Assembly (NCBI GenBank): GCA_030762895.1
Contig: JAUPTC010000127.1
Span: 1-64,000, forward strand
Direction: 5' to 3'
From: Sophora flavescens
Taxonomy: Eukaryota; Streptophyta; Magnoliopsida; Fabales; Fabaceae
DNA: 64,000 nt
Part shown: positions 51,121-64,000 of the stretch, one piece after another
Layout of the letters: every line of letters starts with the position of its first letter
Position numbering within the stretch: the stretch's first letter is position 1
The notes under the pieces: generated by a model
The model's database searches: none
Seen by the model: the letters and a program-made list of their open reading frames with translations, nothing else
What the model was told of the DNA's origin: nothing
Program-made: the position numbers and the translations under genes

Positions 51121-54100
51121 CCTTATTTGGGCTCAAACAAGTCCATTTGGGCACCATTAGGACCAAAGATGTACAAATTGGCCCAGTTAGGTCCTATATG
51201 ACCTAAAAAGTCCATTTGGGCTCTATTAGGATCAAACAAGTCCATTTGGGCTCCAATAGGACTAAAGAAGTACAAATTGGCCCAGTTAGGTCCTATATGA
51301 CCTAAAAAGTCCATTTGGGCTCTATTAGGATCAAACAAGTCCATTTGGGCTCCAATAGGACCAAAGAAGTACAAATTGGCCCAATTAGGTCCTATATGAC
51401 CCAAAAAGTCCATTTGGGCTCCAAAAGGACACAAGAATGACAAATTGTCCCGTGAACGTCCTATATGACAAAAAAAGTCCATTTCCGTTTGGGCTCCAAT
51501 AGGACCAAAGAAGTACAAATTGGCCCAGTTAGGTCCTATATGACAAAAAAGTGTGTTTTGGCTCTATTAGGATCAAACAGGTCCATTTGGGCTCCAATAG
51601 GACCAAAGAAGTACAAATTGGCCCAGTTAGGTCTTTTATGACCTAACAGGTCCATTTGGGCTCTAATAGGATCAAACAAGTCAATTTGGGCTCTATTAGG
51701 GTCAAACAAGTCCATTTGGGCTCCATTCGGGCCAAAGAAGTACAAATTGGCCCAATTAGGTCCTATATGACCTAAAAAGTCCATTTGGGCTCTATTAGGA
51801 TCAAACAAGTCCATTTGGGCTCTATTAGGGTCAAACAAGTCCATTTGGGCTCCAATACGAGCAAAGAAGTACAAATTGGCCCAGTTAGGTCCTATATGAC
51901 CTAAAAAGTGCATTTTGGCTATATTAGGATCAAACAAGTCCATTTGGGATCCAATAGGACCAAAGAAGTACAAATTGGCACAGTTAGGTCCTATATTACC
52001 TAAAATGTCCACTTGGGCTCTATTAGGTTCAAACAAGTCCATTTTGGCCCAGATAGGTCCTATATGACGTAAAAAGTCCATTTGGGCTCTATTAGGATCA
52101 AACAAGTCCATTTGGGCTCCAATTGGACCAAATAAGTACAAATTGGCCCAGTTAGGTCCTATATGACCTAAAAAGTGCATTTTGGCTCTATTAGGATCAA
52201 ACAAGTCCATTTGGGCTCCAATAGGACCAAAGAAGTACAAATTGGCCCAGTTAGGTCCTATATGACCTAAAAACTGCATTTTGGCTCTATTAGGATCAAA
52301 CAAGTCCATTTGGGCTCCAATAGGACCAAAGAAGTTCAAATTGGCCCTGTTAGGTCCTATATGACCTAAAAAGTCCATTTGGGCACTATTAGGATCAAAG
52401 AAGTCTTTTTGGGCTCCAATAGGACCAAAGAAGTACAAATTGGACCAGTTAGGTCCTATATGACCTAAAATGTCCTGTTGGGCTCTATTAGGATCAAACA
52501 AATCCATTGGGGCTCTATTAGGTTCAAACAAGTACATTTGGCCTCCATTAGGACCAAAGATGTACAAATTGGCCCACTTAGGTCCTATATGACCTAAAAA
52601 GTGCATTTTGGCTCTATTAGGATCAAACAAGTCCATTTGGGCTCAAATAGGACCAAAGAAGTACAAATTGGCCCAGATAGGTCCTATATGACCTAAAAAG
52701 TCCATTTGGGCTCTATTAGGATCAAACAGGTCCATTTGGGCTCCATTAGGACCAAAGAAGTACAAATTGGCCCAGTTAGGTCCTTTATGACCTAAAATGT
52801 CCAGTTGGGCTCTATTAGGTTCCAACAAGTCCATTTTGGCCCAGATAGGTCCTATATGACCTAAAAAATCCATTTGGGCTCTATTAGGATCAAACAAGTC
52901 CACTTGGGCTCAAATAGGACCAAAGAAGTACAAATTGGCCCAGTTAGGTCCTATATGACCTAAAAAGTGCATTTTGGCTCTATTAGGATCAAACAAGTCC
53001 ATTTGGGCTCCAATAGGACCAAAGAAGTACAAATTGGCCCAGTTAGGTCCTATATGAACTAAAAAGTCCATTTGGGCACTATTAGGATCAAACAAGTCCA
53101 TTAGGGCTCCAATAGGACCAAAGAAGTACAAATTCGCCCAGTTAGGTCCTATATGACCTAAAAAGTCCATTTGGGCCCTATTAGGATCAAACAAGTCCAT
53201 TTGGGCTCCAATAGGACAAAACAAGTACAAATTGGCCCAGTTAGGTCCTATATGACCTAAAACGTCCATTTGGGCTCTATTAGGATCAATCAAGTCCATT
53301 TGGGCTCCAATAGGACCAAAGAAGTTCAAATTGGCCCAGATAGGTCCTATATGACCTAAAAAGTCCATTTGGGCTCTATTAGGATCAAACAATTCCATTT
53401 GGGCTCCAATAGGACCAAAGAAGTACAAATTGACCCAGTTAGGTCCTATATGACCTAAAATGTCCAGTTGGGCTCTATTAGGATCAAACAAGTCCATTTG
53501 GGATCCATTAGAACCAAAGAAGTACAAATTGACCCAGTTAGGTCCTATATGACCTTAAAAGTGCATTTTGGCCTTAATTGGGCTCAAACAAGTCCATTTG
53601 GACTCCATTAGGACAAAAGAAGTACAAATTGGCCCAGTTAGGTCCTGTATGACCTAAAAAGCCCATATGGGCACTATTAGGATCAAACAAGTCCATTTGG
53701 GCTCAAATAGGACCAAAGAAGTACAAATTGGACCAGTTAGGTCCTATATGACCTAAAATGTCCTGTTGGGCTATATTAGGATCAAACAAGTCCATTGGGG
53801 CTCTATTAGGATCAAACAAGTACATTTGGTCTCCATTAGGACCATAGAAGTACAAATTAACCCACTTAGGTCCTATATGACCTAAAAAGAGCATTTTGGC
53901 TCTATTAGGGTCAAACAAGTCCATTTGGGCTCCAAGAGGACTAAAGAAGTACAAATTGGCCTAGATAGGTCCCATATGACCTAAAAAGTCCATTTGGACT
54001 CTATTAGGATCTAACAGGTCCATATGGGCTCCATGAGGACCAAAGAAGTACAAATTGGCCTAGTTAGGTCCTTTATGACCTAAAATGTCCAGTTGGGCTC

Positions 54101-54760
54101 TATTAGGTTCAAACAAGTCCATTTTGGCCCAGATAGGTCCTATATGACCTAAAAAGTCCATTCGGGCTCTATTCGGATCAAACAAGTCCATTTGGGCTCC
54201 AATAGGACCAAAAAAGTACAAATTGACCCAGTTAGGTCCGATATGACCTAAAAAGTGCATTTTGGCTCTATAAGGATCAAACAAGTCCATTTGGGCTCCA
54301 ATAAGACCAAAAAAGTACAAATTGGCCCAGTTAGGTCCTATATGACCTAAAAAGTCCATTTGGGCTCCATTAGGATCAAACAAGTCCATTTGGGCTCCAA
54401 TAGGACCAAAGAAGTACAAATTGGCCCAGTTAGGTCGTATATGGCCAAAAAAGTGCATTTTGGCTCTATTAGGATCAAAGAAGTCCATTTGGGTTCTAAT
54501 AGGACCAAAGAAGTTCAAATTGACCCAGATAGGTCCTATATGACCTAAAAAGTCCATTTGGGCTCTATTAGGATCAAACAAGTCCATTTGGGCTCCAATA
54601 GGACCAAAGAAGTACAAATTGGCCCAGTTAGGTCCTATATGACCTAAAATGTCCAGTTGGGCTCTATTAGGATCAAACAAGTCCATTTGGGATCCATTAG
54701 GACCAAAGAAGTACAAATTGGCCTAGTTAGGTCCTATATGACCTTAAAAGTGCATTTTGG
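51121..54760 (-). repeat. Family D higher-order repeat, copy 2 (3640 bp)
   Basis: Essentially a repeat of copy 1 with only scattered substitutions over long stretches (compare 49003-49887 with 52643-53527). The first word is CCTTATTTGG instead of CCTTAATTGG. A localised scramble of about 45 bp at 51421-51465 (AGGACACAAGAATGACAAAT and CCCGTGAACGTCC) stands out against the otherwise close match. The twin frame of 366 codons is at 51536-52636. Confidence 0.9.
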
Positions 54761-57700
54761 CCTTAATTGGGCTCAAACAAGTCCATTTGGGCACCATTAG
54801 GACCAAAGATGTACAAATTGGCCCAGTTAGGTCCTATATGACCTAAAAAGTCCATTTGGGCTCTATTAGGATCAAACAAGTCCATTTGGGCTCCAATAGG
54901 ACTAAAGAAGTACAAATTGGCCCAGTTAGGTCCTATATGACCTAAAAAGTCCATTTGGGCTCTATTAGGATCAAACAAGTCCATTTGGGCTCCAATAGGA
55001 CCAAAGAAGTACAAATTGGCCCATTAGGTCCTATATGACCTAAAAAAGTCCATTTAGGCTCCAATAGGACCAAAGAAGTACAAATTGGCCCAGATTAGGT
55101 CCTATATGACAAAAAAAAGTCCATTTCCATTTGTGCTCAAATAGGACCAAAGAATTACAAATTGGCCCGATTAGGTCCTATATGACAAAAAAGTGTGTTT
55201 TGGCTCTATTAGGATCAAACAGGTCCATTTGGGCTCCAATAGGACCAAAGAAGTACAAATTGGCCCAGTTAGGTCTTTTATGACCTAACAGGTCCATTTG
55301 GGCTCTAATAGGATCAAACAAGTCAATTTGGGCTCTATTAGGGTCAAACAAGTCCATTTGGGCTCCATTCGGGCCAAAGAAGTACAAATTGGCCCAATTA
55401 GGTCCTATATGACCTAAAAAGTCCATTTGGGCTCTATTAGGATCAAACAAGTCCATTTGGGCTCTATTAGGGTCAAACAAGTCCATTTGGGCTCCAATAC
55501 GAGCAAAGAAGTACAAATTGGCCCAGATTAGGTCCTATATGACCTAAAAAGTGCATTTTGGCTATATTAGGATCAAACAAGTCCATTTGGGCTCCAATAG
55601 GACCAAAGAAGTACAAATTGGCACAGTTAGGTCCTATATTACCTAAAATGTCCACTTGGGCTCTATTAGGTTCAAACAAGTCCATTTTGGCCCAGATAGG
55701 TCCTATATGACGTAAAAAGTCCATTTGGGCTCTATTAGGATCAAACAAGTCCATTTGGGCTCCAATTGGACCAAATAAGTACAAATTGGCCCAGTTAGGT
55801 CCTATATGACCTAAAAAGTGCATTTTGGCTCTATTAGGATCAAACAAGTCCATTTGGGCTCCAATAGGACCAAAGAAGTACAAATTGGCCCAGTTAGGTC
55901 CTATATGACCTAAAAACTGCATTTTGGCTCTATTAGGATCAAACAAGTCCATTTGGGCTCCAATAGGACCAAAGAAGTACAAATTGGCCCAGTTAGGTCC
56001 TATATGACCTAAAACGTCCATTTGGGCACTATTAGGATCAAAGAAGTCTTTTTGGGCTCCAATAGGACCAAAGAAGTACAAATTGGACCAGTTAGGTCCT
56101 ATATGACCTAAAATGTCCTGTTGGGCTCTATTAGGATCAAACAAATCCATTGGGGCTCTATTAGGTTCAAACAAGTACATTTGGCCTCCATTAGGACCAA
56201 AGATGTACAAATTGGCCCACTTAGGTCCTATATGACCTAAAAAGTGCATTTTGGCTCTATTAGGATCAAACAAGTCCATTTGGGCTCAAATAGGACCAAA
56301 GAAGTACAAATTGGCCCAGATAGGTCCTATATGACCTAAAAAGTCCATTTGGGCTCTATTAGGATCAAACAGGTCCATTTGGGCTCCATTAGGACCAAAG
56401 AAGTACAAATTGGCCCAGTTAGGTCCTTTATGACCTAAAATGTCCAGTTGGGCTCTATTAGGTTCCAACAAGTCCATTTTGGCCCAGATAGGTCCTATAT
56501 GACCTAAAAAATCCATTTGGGCTCTATTAGGATCAAACAAGTCCACTTGGGCTCAAATAGGACCAAAGAAGTACAAATTGGCCCAGTTAGGTCCTATATG
56601 ACCTAAAAAGTGCATTTTGGCTCTATTAGGATCAAACAAGTCCATTTGGGCTCCAATAGGACCAAAGAAGTACAAATTGGCCCAGTTAGGTCCTATATGA
56701 ACTAAAAAGTCCATTTGGGCACTATTAGGATCAAACAAGTCCATTAGGGCTCCAATAGGACCAAAGAAGTACAAATTCGCCCAGTTAGGTCCTATATGAC
56801 CTAAAAAGTCCATTTGGGCCCTATTAGGATCAAACAAGTCCATTTGGGCTCCAATAGGACAAAACAAGTACAAATTGGCCCAGTTTGGTCCTATATGACC
56901 TAAAACGTCCATTTGGGCTCTATTAGGATCAATCAAGTCCATTTGGGCTCCAATAGGACCAAAGAAGTTCAAATTGGCCCAGATAGGTCCTATATGACCT
57001 AAAAAGTCCATTTGGGCTCTATTAGGATCAAACAATTCCATTTGGGCTCCAATAGGACCAAAGAAGTACAAATTGACCCAGTTAGGTCCTATATGACCTA
57101 AAATGTCCAGTTGGGCTCTATTAGGATCAAACAAGTCCATTTGGGATCCATTAGAACCAAAGAAGTACAAATTGACCCAGTTAGGTCCTATATGACCTTA
57201 AAAGTGCATTTTGGCCTTAATTGGGCTCAAACAAGTCCATTTGGACTCCATTAGGACCAAAGAAGTACAAATTGGCCCAGTTAGGTCCTGTATGACCTAA
57301 AAAGCCCATATGGGCACTATTAGGATCAAACAAGTCCATTTGGGCTCAAATAGGACCAAAGAAGTACAAATTGGACCATTTAGGTCCTATATGACCTAAA
57401 ATGTCCTGTTGGGCTATATTAGGATCAAACAAGTCCATTGGGGCTCTATTAGGATCAAACAAGTACATTTGGTCTCCATTAGGACCATAGAAGTACAAAT
57501 TGACCCACTTAGGTCCTATATGACCTAAAAAGAGCATTTTGGCTCTATTAGGGTCAAACAAGTCCATTTGGGCTCCAAGAGGACTAAAGAAGTACAAATT
57601 GGCCTAGATAGGTCCTATATGACTTAAAAAGTCCATTTGGACTCTATTAGGATCTAACAGGTCCATATGGGCTCCACGAGGATCAAAGAAGTACAAATTG

Positions 57701-58403
57701 GCCTAGTTAGGTCCTTTATGACCTAAAATGTCCAGTTGGGCTCTATTAGGTTCAAACAAGTCCATTTTGGCCCAGATAGTTCCTAAATGACCTAAAAAGT
57801 CCATTCGGGCTCTATTCGGATCAAACAAGTCCATTTGGGCTCCAATAGGACCAAACAAGTACAAATTGACCCAGTTAGGTCCTATATGACCTAAAAAGTG
57901 CATTTTGGCTCTATAAGGATCAAACAAGTCCATTTGGGCTCCAATAAGACCAAAAAAGTACAAATTGGCCCAGTTAGGTCCTATATGACCTAAAATGTCC
58001 ATTTGGGCTCCATTAGGATCAAACAAGTCCATTTGGGCTCCAATAGGACCAAAGAAGTACAAATTGTCCCAGTTAGGTCGTATATGGCCAAAAAAGTGCA
58101 TTTTGGCTCTATTAGGATCAAACAAGTCCATTTGGGTTCTAATAGGACCAAAGAAGTTCAAATTGACCCAGATAGGTCCTATATGACCTAAAAAGTCCAT
58201 TTGGGCTCTATTAGGATCAAACAAGTCCATTTGGGCTCCAATAGGACCAAAGAAGTACAAATTGGCCCAGTTAGGTCCTATATGACCTAAAATGTCCAGT
58301 TGGGCTCTATTAGGATCAAACAAGTCCATTTGGGATCCATTAGGACCAAAGCAGTACAAATTGGCCTAGTTAGGTCCTATATGACCTTAAAAGTGCATTT
58401 TGG
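54761..58403 (-). repeat. Family D higher-order repeat, copy 3 (3643 bp)
   Basis: Same landmarks at offset 3643. Small indels cluster at 55022-55165 (CCCATTAGGTCC, CCTAAAAAAGTCC, CAGATTAGG, a longer A-run before AGTCC, GAATTAC), the same relative position as the scramble in copy 2. One added base at about 55526 (CCCAGATTAGG) splits the frame that is 366 codons long in copies 1 and 2. Confidence 0.88.
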
Positions 58404-61240
58404 CCTTAATTGGGCTCAAACAAGTCCATTTGGGCACCATTAGGACCAAAGATGTACAAATTGGCCCAGTTAGGTCCTATATGACCTAAAAAGTCCATTT
58501 GGGCTCTATTAGGATCAAACAAGTCCATTTGGGCTCCAATAGGACTAAAGAAGTACAAATTGGCCCAGTTAGGTCCTATATGACCTAAAAAGTCCATTTG
58601 GGCTCTATTAGGATCAAACAAGTCCATTTGGGCTCCAATAGGACCAAAGAAGTACAAATTGGCCCAGTTAGGTCCTATATGACCTAAAAAGTCCATTTGG
58701 GCTCCAATAGGACCAAAGAAGTACAAATTGGCCCAGTTAGGTCCTATATGACAAAAAAAGTCCATTTCCATTTGAGCTCCAATAGGACCAAAGAAGTACA
58801 AATTGGCCCAGTTAGGTCCTATATGACAAAAAAGTGTGTTTTGGCTCTATTAGGATCAAACAAGTCCATTTGGGCTCCAATAGGACCAAAGAAGTTCAAA
58901 TTGGCTCAGATAGGTCCTATATGACCTAAAAACTCCATTTGGGCTCTATTAGGATCAAACAAGTCTGTTTGGGCTCCAATAGGGCCAAAGAAGTACAAAT
59001 TGGCCCAGTTGGGTCCTATATGACCTAAAATGTCCAGTTGGACTCTATTAGGATCAAACAAGTCCATTTGGGATCCATTAGGACCAAAGAAGTACAAATT
59101 GGCCCAGTTAGGTCCTATATGACCTTAAAAGTGTATTTTGGCCTTAATTGGGCTCAAACAAGTCCATTTGGGCTGCAATAGGACCAAAGAAGTAAAAATT
59201 GGACCAGTTAGGTCCTATATGACCTAAAATGTCCTATTGGGCTCTATTAGGATCAAACAAGTCCATTGGGGCTCTATTAGGATCAAACAAGTACATTTGG
59301 TCTCCATTAGGACCATAGAAGTAAAATTTGGACCAGTTAGGTCCTATATGACCTAAAATGTCCTGTTGGGCTCTATTTGGATCAAACAAGTCCATTGGGG
59401 CTCTATAAGGTTCAAACAAGTCCATTTTGGCCCAGATAGGTCCTATATGACCTTAAAAGTCATTTTGGCCTTAATTGGGCTCAAACAAGTCCATTTGGGC
59501 TCCAATAGGACCAAAGAAGTACAAATTGGCCCAGTTAGGTCCTATATGACCTAAAAAGTCCATTTGGGCTCTATTAGGGTCAAACAAGTCCATTTGGGCT
59601 CCATTAGGACCAAAGAAGTACAAATTGACATAGTTATGTCCTTTATGACCTAACAAGTCCATTTGGGCTCTATTAGGATCAAACAAGTCCATTTGGGCTC
59701 TACTAGGATCACACAAGTCCATTTGGGCTCTATTAGGATCAAACAAGTCCATTTGGGCTCCATTAGGATAAATCAAGTCCTTTTGGGCTCCATTAGGACC
59801 AAAGAATTACAATTGGGCCGTTAGGGGCAATTGGCCCAATTAGGTCCTAAATAGTTCATTTGGGCTCTATTAGGATCAAAGAAGTCCATTTTGGCTCCAT
59901 CAGGACCAAAGAAGTACAAATTGGCCCAGTTAGGTCCTATTTGACCTAAAAAGTCCATTTGTGATCTATTAGGATCAAACAAGTCCATTTGGGCTCCATT
60001 AGGACCAAAGAAGTATAAATTGGCCCAGTTAGGTCCTATATGACCTAAAAAGTCCATTTGGGCTCTATTAGGATCAAACAAGTCCATTTGAGCTCCAATA
60101 GGACCAAAGAAGTAAAAATTGGACCAGTTAGGTCCTATATGACCTAAAATGTCCTGTTGGGCTCTATTAGGATCAAACAAGTCCATTGGGGCTCTATTAG
60201 GATCAAACAAGTACATTTGGCCTCCATTAGGACCAAAGAAGTACAAATTGGCTCACTTAGGTCCTATATGACCTAAAAAGTCCATTTGGGCTCCAATAGG
60301 ACCAAAGAAGTACAAATTGGCCCAGTTAGGTCCTATATGACAAAAAAAGTCCATTTCCATTTGGGCTCCAATAGGACCAAAGAAGTACAAATTGGCCCAG
60401 TTAGGTCCTATATGACAAAAAAGTGTGTTTTGGCTCTATTAGGATCAAACAGGTCCATTTGGGCTCCAATAGGACCAAAGAAGTACAAATTGGCCCAGTT
60501 AGGTCTTTTATGACCTAACAGGTCCATTTGGGCTCTAATAGGATCAAACAAGTCAATTTGGGCTCTATTAGGGTCAAACAAGTCCATTTGGGCTGCATTC
60601 GGGCCTAAGAAGTACAAATTGGCCCAATTAGGTCCTATATGACCTAAAAAGTCCATTTGGGCTCTATTAGGATCAAACAAGTCCATTTGGGCTCCAATAG
60701 GACCAAAGAAGTACAAATTGGCCCAATTAGGTCCTATATGACCTAAAAAGTCCATTTGGGCTCTATTAGGATCAAACAAGTCCATTTGGGCTCCAATAGG
60801 ACCAAAGAAGTACAAATTGGCCCAGTTAGGTCCTATATGACAAAAAAAGTGCATTTTGGCTCTATTAGGATCAAACAAGTCCACTTGGGCTCCAATAGGA
60901 CCAAAGAAGTTCAAATTGGCCCAGATAGGTCCTATATGACCTAAAAACTCCATTTGGGCTCTATTAGGATCAAACAAGTCCGTTTGGGCTCCAATAGGAC
61001 CAAAGAAGTACAAATTGGCCCAGTTAGGTCCTATATGACCTAAAATGTCCAGTTGGGCTCTATTAGGATCAAACAAGTCCATTTGGGATCCATTAGGACC
61101 AAAGAAGTACAAATTGGCCCAGTTAGGTCCTATATGACCTTAAAAGTGCATTTTGGCCTTAATTGGGCTCAACCAATTCCATTTGGGCTCCATTAGGACC
61201 AAAGAAGTACAAATTGACCCAGTTAGGTCCTATATGACCT

Positions 61241-61972
61241 AAAAATTCCATTTGGGCTCTATCAGGATCAAACAAGTCCATTTGGGCACCAATAGGACCA
61301 AAGAAGTACAATTTGGCCCAGATAGGTCATATATGACCTAAAAAGTGCATTTTGGCTCTATTAGGATCAAACAAGTCCATTTGGGCTCCAATAGGACCAA
61401 AGAAGTACAAATTGGCACAGTTAGGTCCTTTATGACCTAAAATGTCCAGTTGGGCTCTATTAGGTTCAAACAAGTCCATTTTGGCCCAGATAGGTCCTAT
61501 ATGACCTAAAAAGTCCATTTGGGCTCTATTAAGATCAAACAAGTCCATTTGGGCTCCAATAGGACCAAAGAAGTTCAAATTGTCCCAGATAGGTCCTATA
61601 TGACCTAAAAATTCCATTTGGGCTCTATCAGGATCAAACAAGTCCATTTGGGCACCAATAGGACCAAAGAAGTACAATTTGGCCCAGATAGGTCATATAT
61701 GACCTAAAAAGTGCATTTTGGCTCTATTAGGATCAAACAAGTCCATTTGGGCTCCAATAGGACCAAAGAAGTACAAATTGGCACAGTTAGGTCCTTTATG
61801 ACCTAAAATGTCCAGTTGGGCTCTATTAGGTTCAAACAAGTCCATTTTGGCCCAGATAGGTCCTATATGACCTAAAAAGTCCATTTGGGCACTATTAAGA
61901 TCAAACAAGTCCATTTGGGCTCCAATAGGACCAAAGAAGTTCAAATTGTCCCAGATAGGTCCTATATGACCT
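61241..61972 (-). repeat. 366-bp tandem duplication
   Basis: The word AAAAATTCCATTTGGGC begins at 61241 and 61607, followed in each case by CTATCAGGATC, GGGCACCAATAGG, AGTACAATTTGGCCC and AGATAGGTCATATATG. The copies differ at few positions. 366 bp is not a multiple of 99 or 30, so the exchange joined non-equivalent points of the monomer. Confidence 0.85.
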
Positions 61973-62188
61973 AAAAAGTCCATTTGGGCTCTATTAGGAT
62001 CAAACAGGTGCATTTGGGCTCCATTAGGACCAAATAAGTACAAATTGGCCCAGTTAGGTCCTTTATGACCTAAAATGTCCAGTTGGGCTCTATTAGGATC
62101 AAACAAGTCCATTTGGGATCCATTAGGACCAAAGAAGTACAAATTGGCCCAATTAGGTCCTATATGACCTTAAAAGTGCATTTTGGCC

Positions 62189-63865
62189 TTAATTGGGCTC
62201 AAATAGGTCCATTTGGGCTCCATTAGGACCAAAGAAGTACAAATTGGCCCAGATAGGTCCTATATGACCTAAAAAGTTCATTTGGGCTCTATTAGGATCA
62301 AACAGGTCCATTTGGGCTCCATTAGGACCAAAGAAGTACAAATTGGCCCAGTTAGGTCCTTTATGACCTAAAATGACCAGTTGGGCTCTATTAGGTTCAA
62401 ACAAGTCCATTTTGGCCCAGATAGGTCCTATATGACCTAAAAAGTCCATTTGGGTTCTATTAGGATCAAACAAGTCCATTTGGGCTCCAATAGGACCAAA
62501 GAAGTACAAATTGACCCAGTTAGGTCCTATATGACCTAAAAAGTGTATTTTGGCTCTATAAGGATCAAACAAGTCCATTTGGGCTCCAATAGGACCAAAG
62601 AAGTACAGATTGGCCCAGTTAGGTCCTATATGACCTAAAAAGTCCATTTGGGATCTATTAGGATCAAACAAGTCCATTTGGGCTCCAATAGGACCAAAGA
62701 AGTACAAATCGGCCCAGTTAGGTCCTATATGACCTAAAAAGTCCATTTGGGCTCTATTAGGATCAAACAAGTCCATTTGGGCTCCAATAGGACCAAAGAA
62801 GTACAAATTGGCCCAGTTAGGTCCTATATGACAAAAAAAGTGTATTTTGGCTCTATTAGGATCAAACAAGTCCACTTGGGCTCCAATAGGACCAAAGAAG
62901 TACAATTTGGCCCAGTTAGGTCCTATATGACGTAAAAAGTCCATTTGGGTTCTATTAGGATCATACAAGTCCATTTGGGTTCCAGTAGGACCAAAGAAGT
63001 ACAAATTGGCCCGGATAGGCCCTATATGACCTAAAAAGTCCATTTGGGCTGTATTAGGATCAAACAGGTCTATTTGGGCTCCATTAGGACCAAAGAAGTA
63101 CAAATTCGCCCAGTTAGGTCCTTTATGACCTAAAATGTCCAGTTGGGCTCTATTTGGTTCAAAGAAGTCCATTTTGGCCCAAATAGGTCCTATATGACCT
63201 AAAAAGTCCATTTGGGCTCTATTAGGATCAAACAAGTCCATTTGGGCTCCAATAGGACCAAAGAAGTACAAATTGACCCAGTTAGGTCCTATATGACCTA
63301 AAAAGTCCAGTTGGGATCTATTAGGATCAAACAAGTCCATTTGGGCTCCAATAGGACCAAAGAAGTACAGATTGGCCCAGTTAGGTCCTATATGACCTAA
63401 AAAGTCCAGTTGGGATCTATTAGGATCAAACAAGTCCATTTGGGCTCCAATAGGACCAAAGAAGTACAAATTGGCCCATTTAGGTCCTATATGACCTAAA
63501 AGGTCCATTTGGGCTCTATTAGGATCAAACAAGTCCATTTGGGCTCCAATAGGACCAAAGAAGTACAAATTGGCCCAGTTAGGTCCTATATGACAAAAAA
63601 AGTGCATTTTGGCTCTATTAGGATCAAACAAGTCCACTTGGGCTCCAATAGGACCAAAGAAGTTCAAATTGGCCCAGATAGGTCCTATATGACCTAAAAA
63701 CTCCATTTGGGCTCTATTAGGATCAAACAAGTCCGTTTGGGCTCCAATAGGACCAAAGAAGTACAAATTGGCCCAGTTAGGTCCTATATGACCTAAAATG
63801 TCCAGTTGGGCTCTATTAGGATCAAACAAGTCCATTTGGGATCCATTAGGACCAAAGAAGTACAA
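62189..63865 (-). other. Repeat-borne open frame (558 codons), minus strand
   Basis: Longest open frame of the minus-strand arrays. It starts at a TTG codon (CAA on the plus strand at 63863-63865) with YFFGPNGSQMDLF and runs through about 17 monomers. It includes the NGSQ, AQTDLF and AKMHFFCHI variants also present at 60408-61112. No features beyond the repeat are visible and I do not regard it as a gene. Confidence 0.75.
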
Positions 63866-64000
63866 ATTGGCCCTGTTAGGTCCTATATGACCTTAAAAGT
63901 GCATTTTGGCCTTAATTGGGCTCAAACAAGTCCATTTGGGCTCCAATAGGACCAAAGAAGTACAAATTGACCTAGTTAGGTCCTATATGACCTAAAAATT

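Larger units (their letters stand above)
58404..64000 (-). repeat. Mosaic of family D fragments to the window end
   Basis: The block starts as a fourth family D copy (58404-58900) and then mixes pieces. The marker CCTTAATTGG recurs irregularly at 59142, 59469, 61157, 62187 and 63910. Segments ending at 61157 and 63910 are near-identical at an offset of 2753 bp (units AQTDLF, AKMHFFCHI and NGSQ). GGGCCGTTAGGGGC at 59816-59829 is a family C type unit. The array continues beyond 64000. Confidence 0.82.

Noticed and set aside
1..64000. Telomeric, rDNA-spacer, organellar or viral origin
   Set aside because: No telomere heptamers, rRNA sequence, organelle genes or viral genes are visible in either strand.

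Overview
The window is essentially one block of satellite-type tandem repeat. About 63.5 of 64 kb is made of a 99-bp monomer and its variants, roughly 600 or more copies judged from length divided by period. I find no gene, tRNA, rRNA, CRISPR array or complete mobile element that the sequence supports. Megasatellite structure with nested higher-order repeats (HORs), polarity switches and AT-rich unique scraps points to a eukaryotic nuclear heterochromatic locus. A plant is my best guess, from the style of the unique scraps, but I cannot name the species.

The monomer (clean example 13560-13658) is itself composite: three related 30-bp subunits plus a 9-bp remnant. Because 99, 30 and 9 are all multiples of three and the consensus has no stop in one sense frame, long stop-free frames arise (up to 833 codons at 3435-5936). 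They begin at TTG rather than ATG, vary mainly at amino-acid-changing positions and are broken by indels, so I read them as by-products of the repeat and annotate no CDS. In this annotation the + strand of a repeat means the strand that reads the open frame GPNWANLYFF and so on.

Layout: 1-1190 array on the minus strand; 1191-1590 a 400-bp unrelated insert containing two direct repeats, placed exactly where array polarity flips; 1591-13893 plus-strand array, including a 4.3-kb tandem duplication (family A, about 2250-10650) and an indel-rich stretch (10651-12560); 13894-14145 a short inverted block; 14146-18584 plus-strand array; a second flip at 18584/18585; then minus-strand array to the end, interrupted only by a 73-bp unrelated insert (20938-21010).

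The minus-strand part is zoned into three HOR families: B (about 2.0-2.6 kb, five phased copies, about 22.2-33.6 kb), C (about 3.1-3.8 kb, three copies, 36.7-47.2 kb) and D (3640-3643 bp, three copies, 47.5-58.4 kb, by eye nearly identical), followed by a mosaic to 64000. The most informative observations are the 3x30+9 build of the monomer, the zoning of HOR families, inherited micro-rearrangements (a 16-bp inversion; an 18-bp insertion coupled to loss of the 9-bp spacer), the two unrelated inserts that share a segment with each other, and indel-rich islands that look like unpolished long-read consensus.
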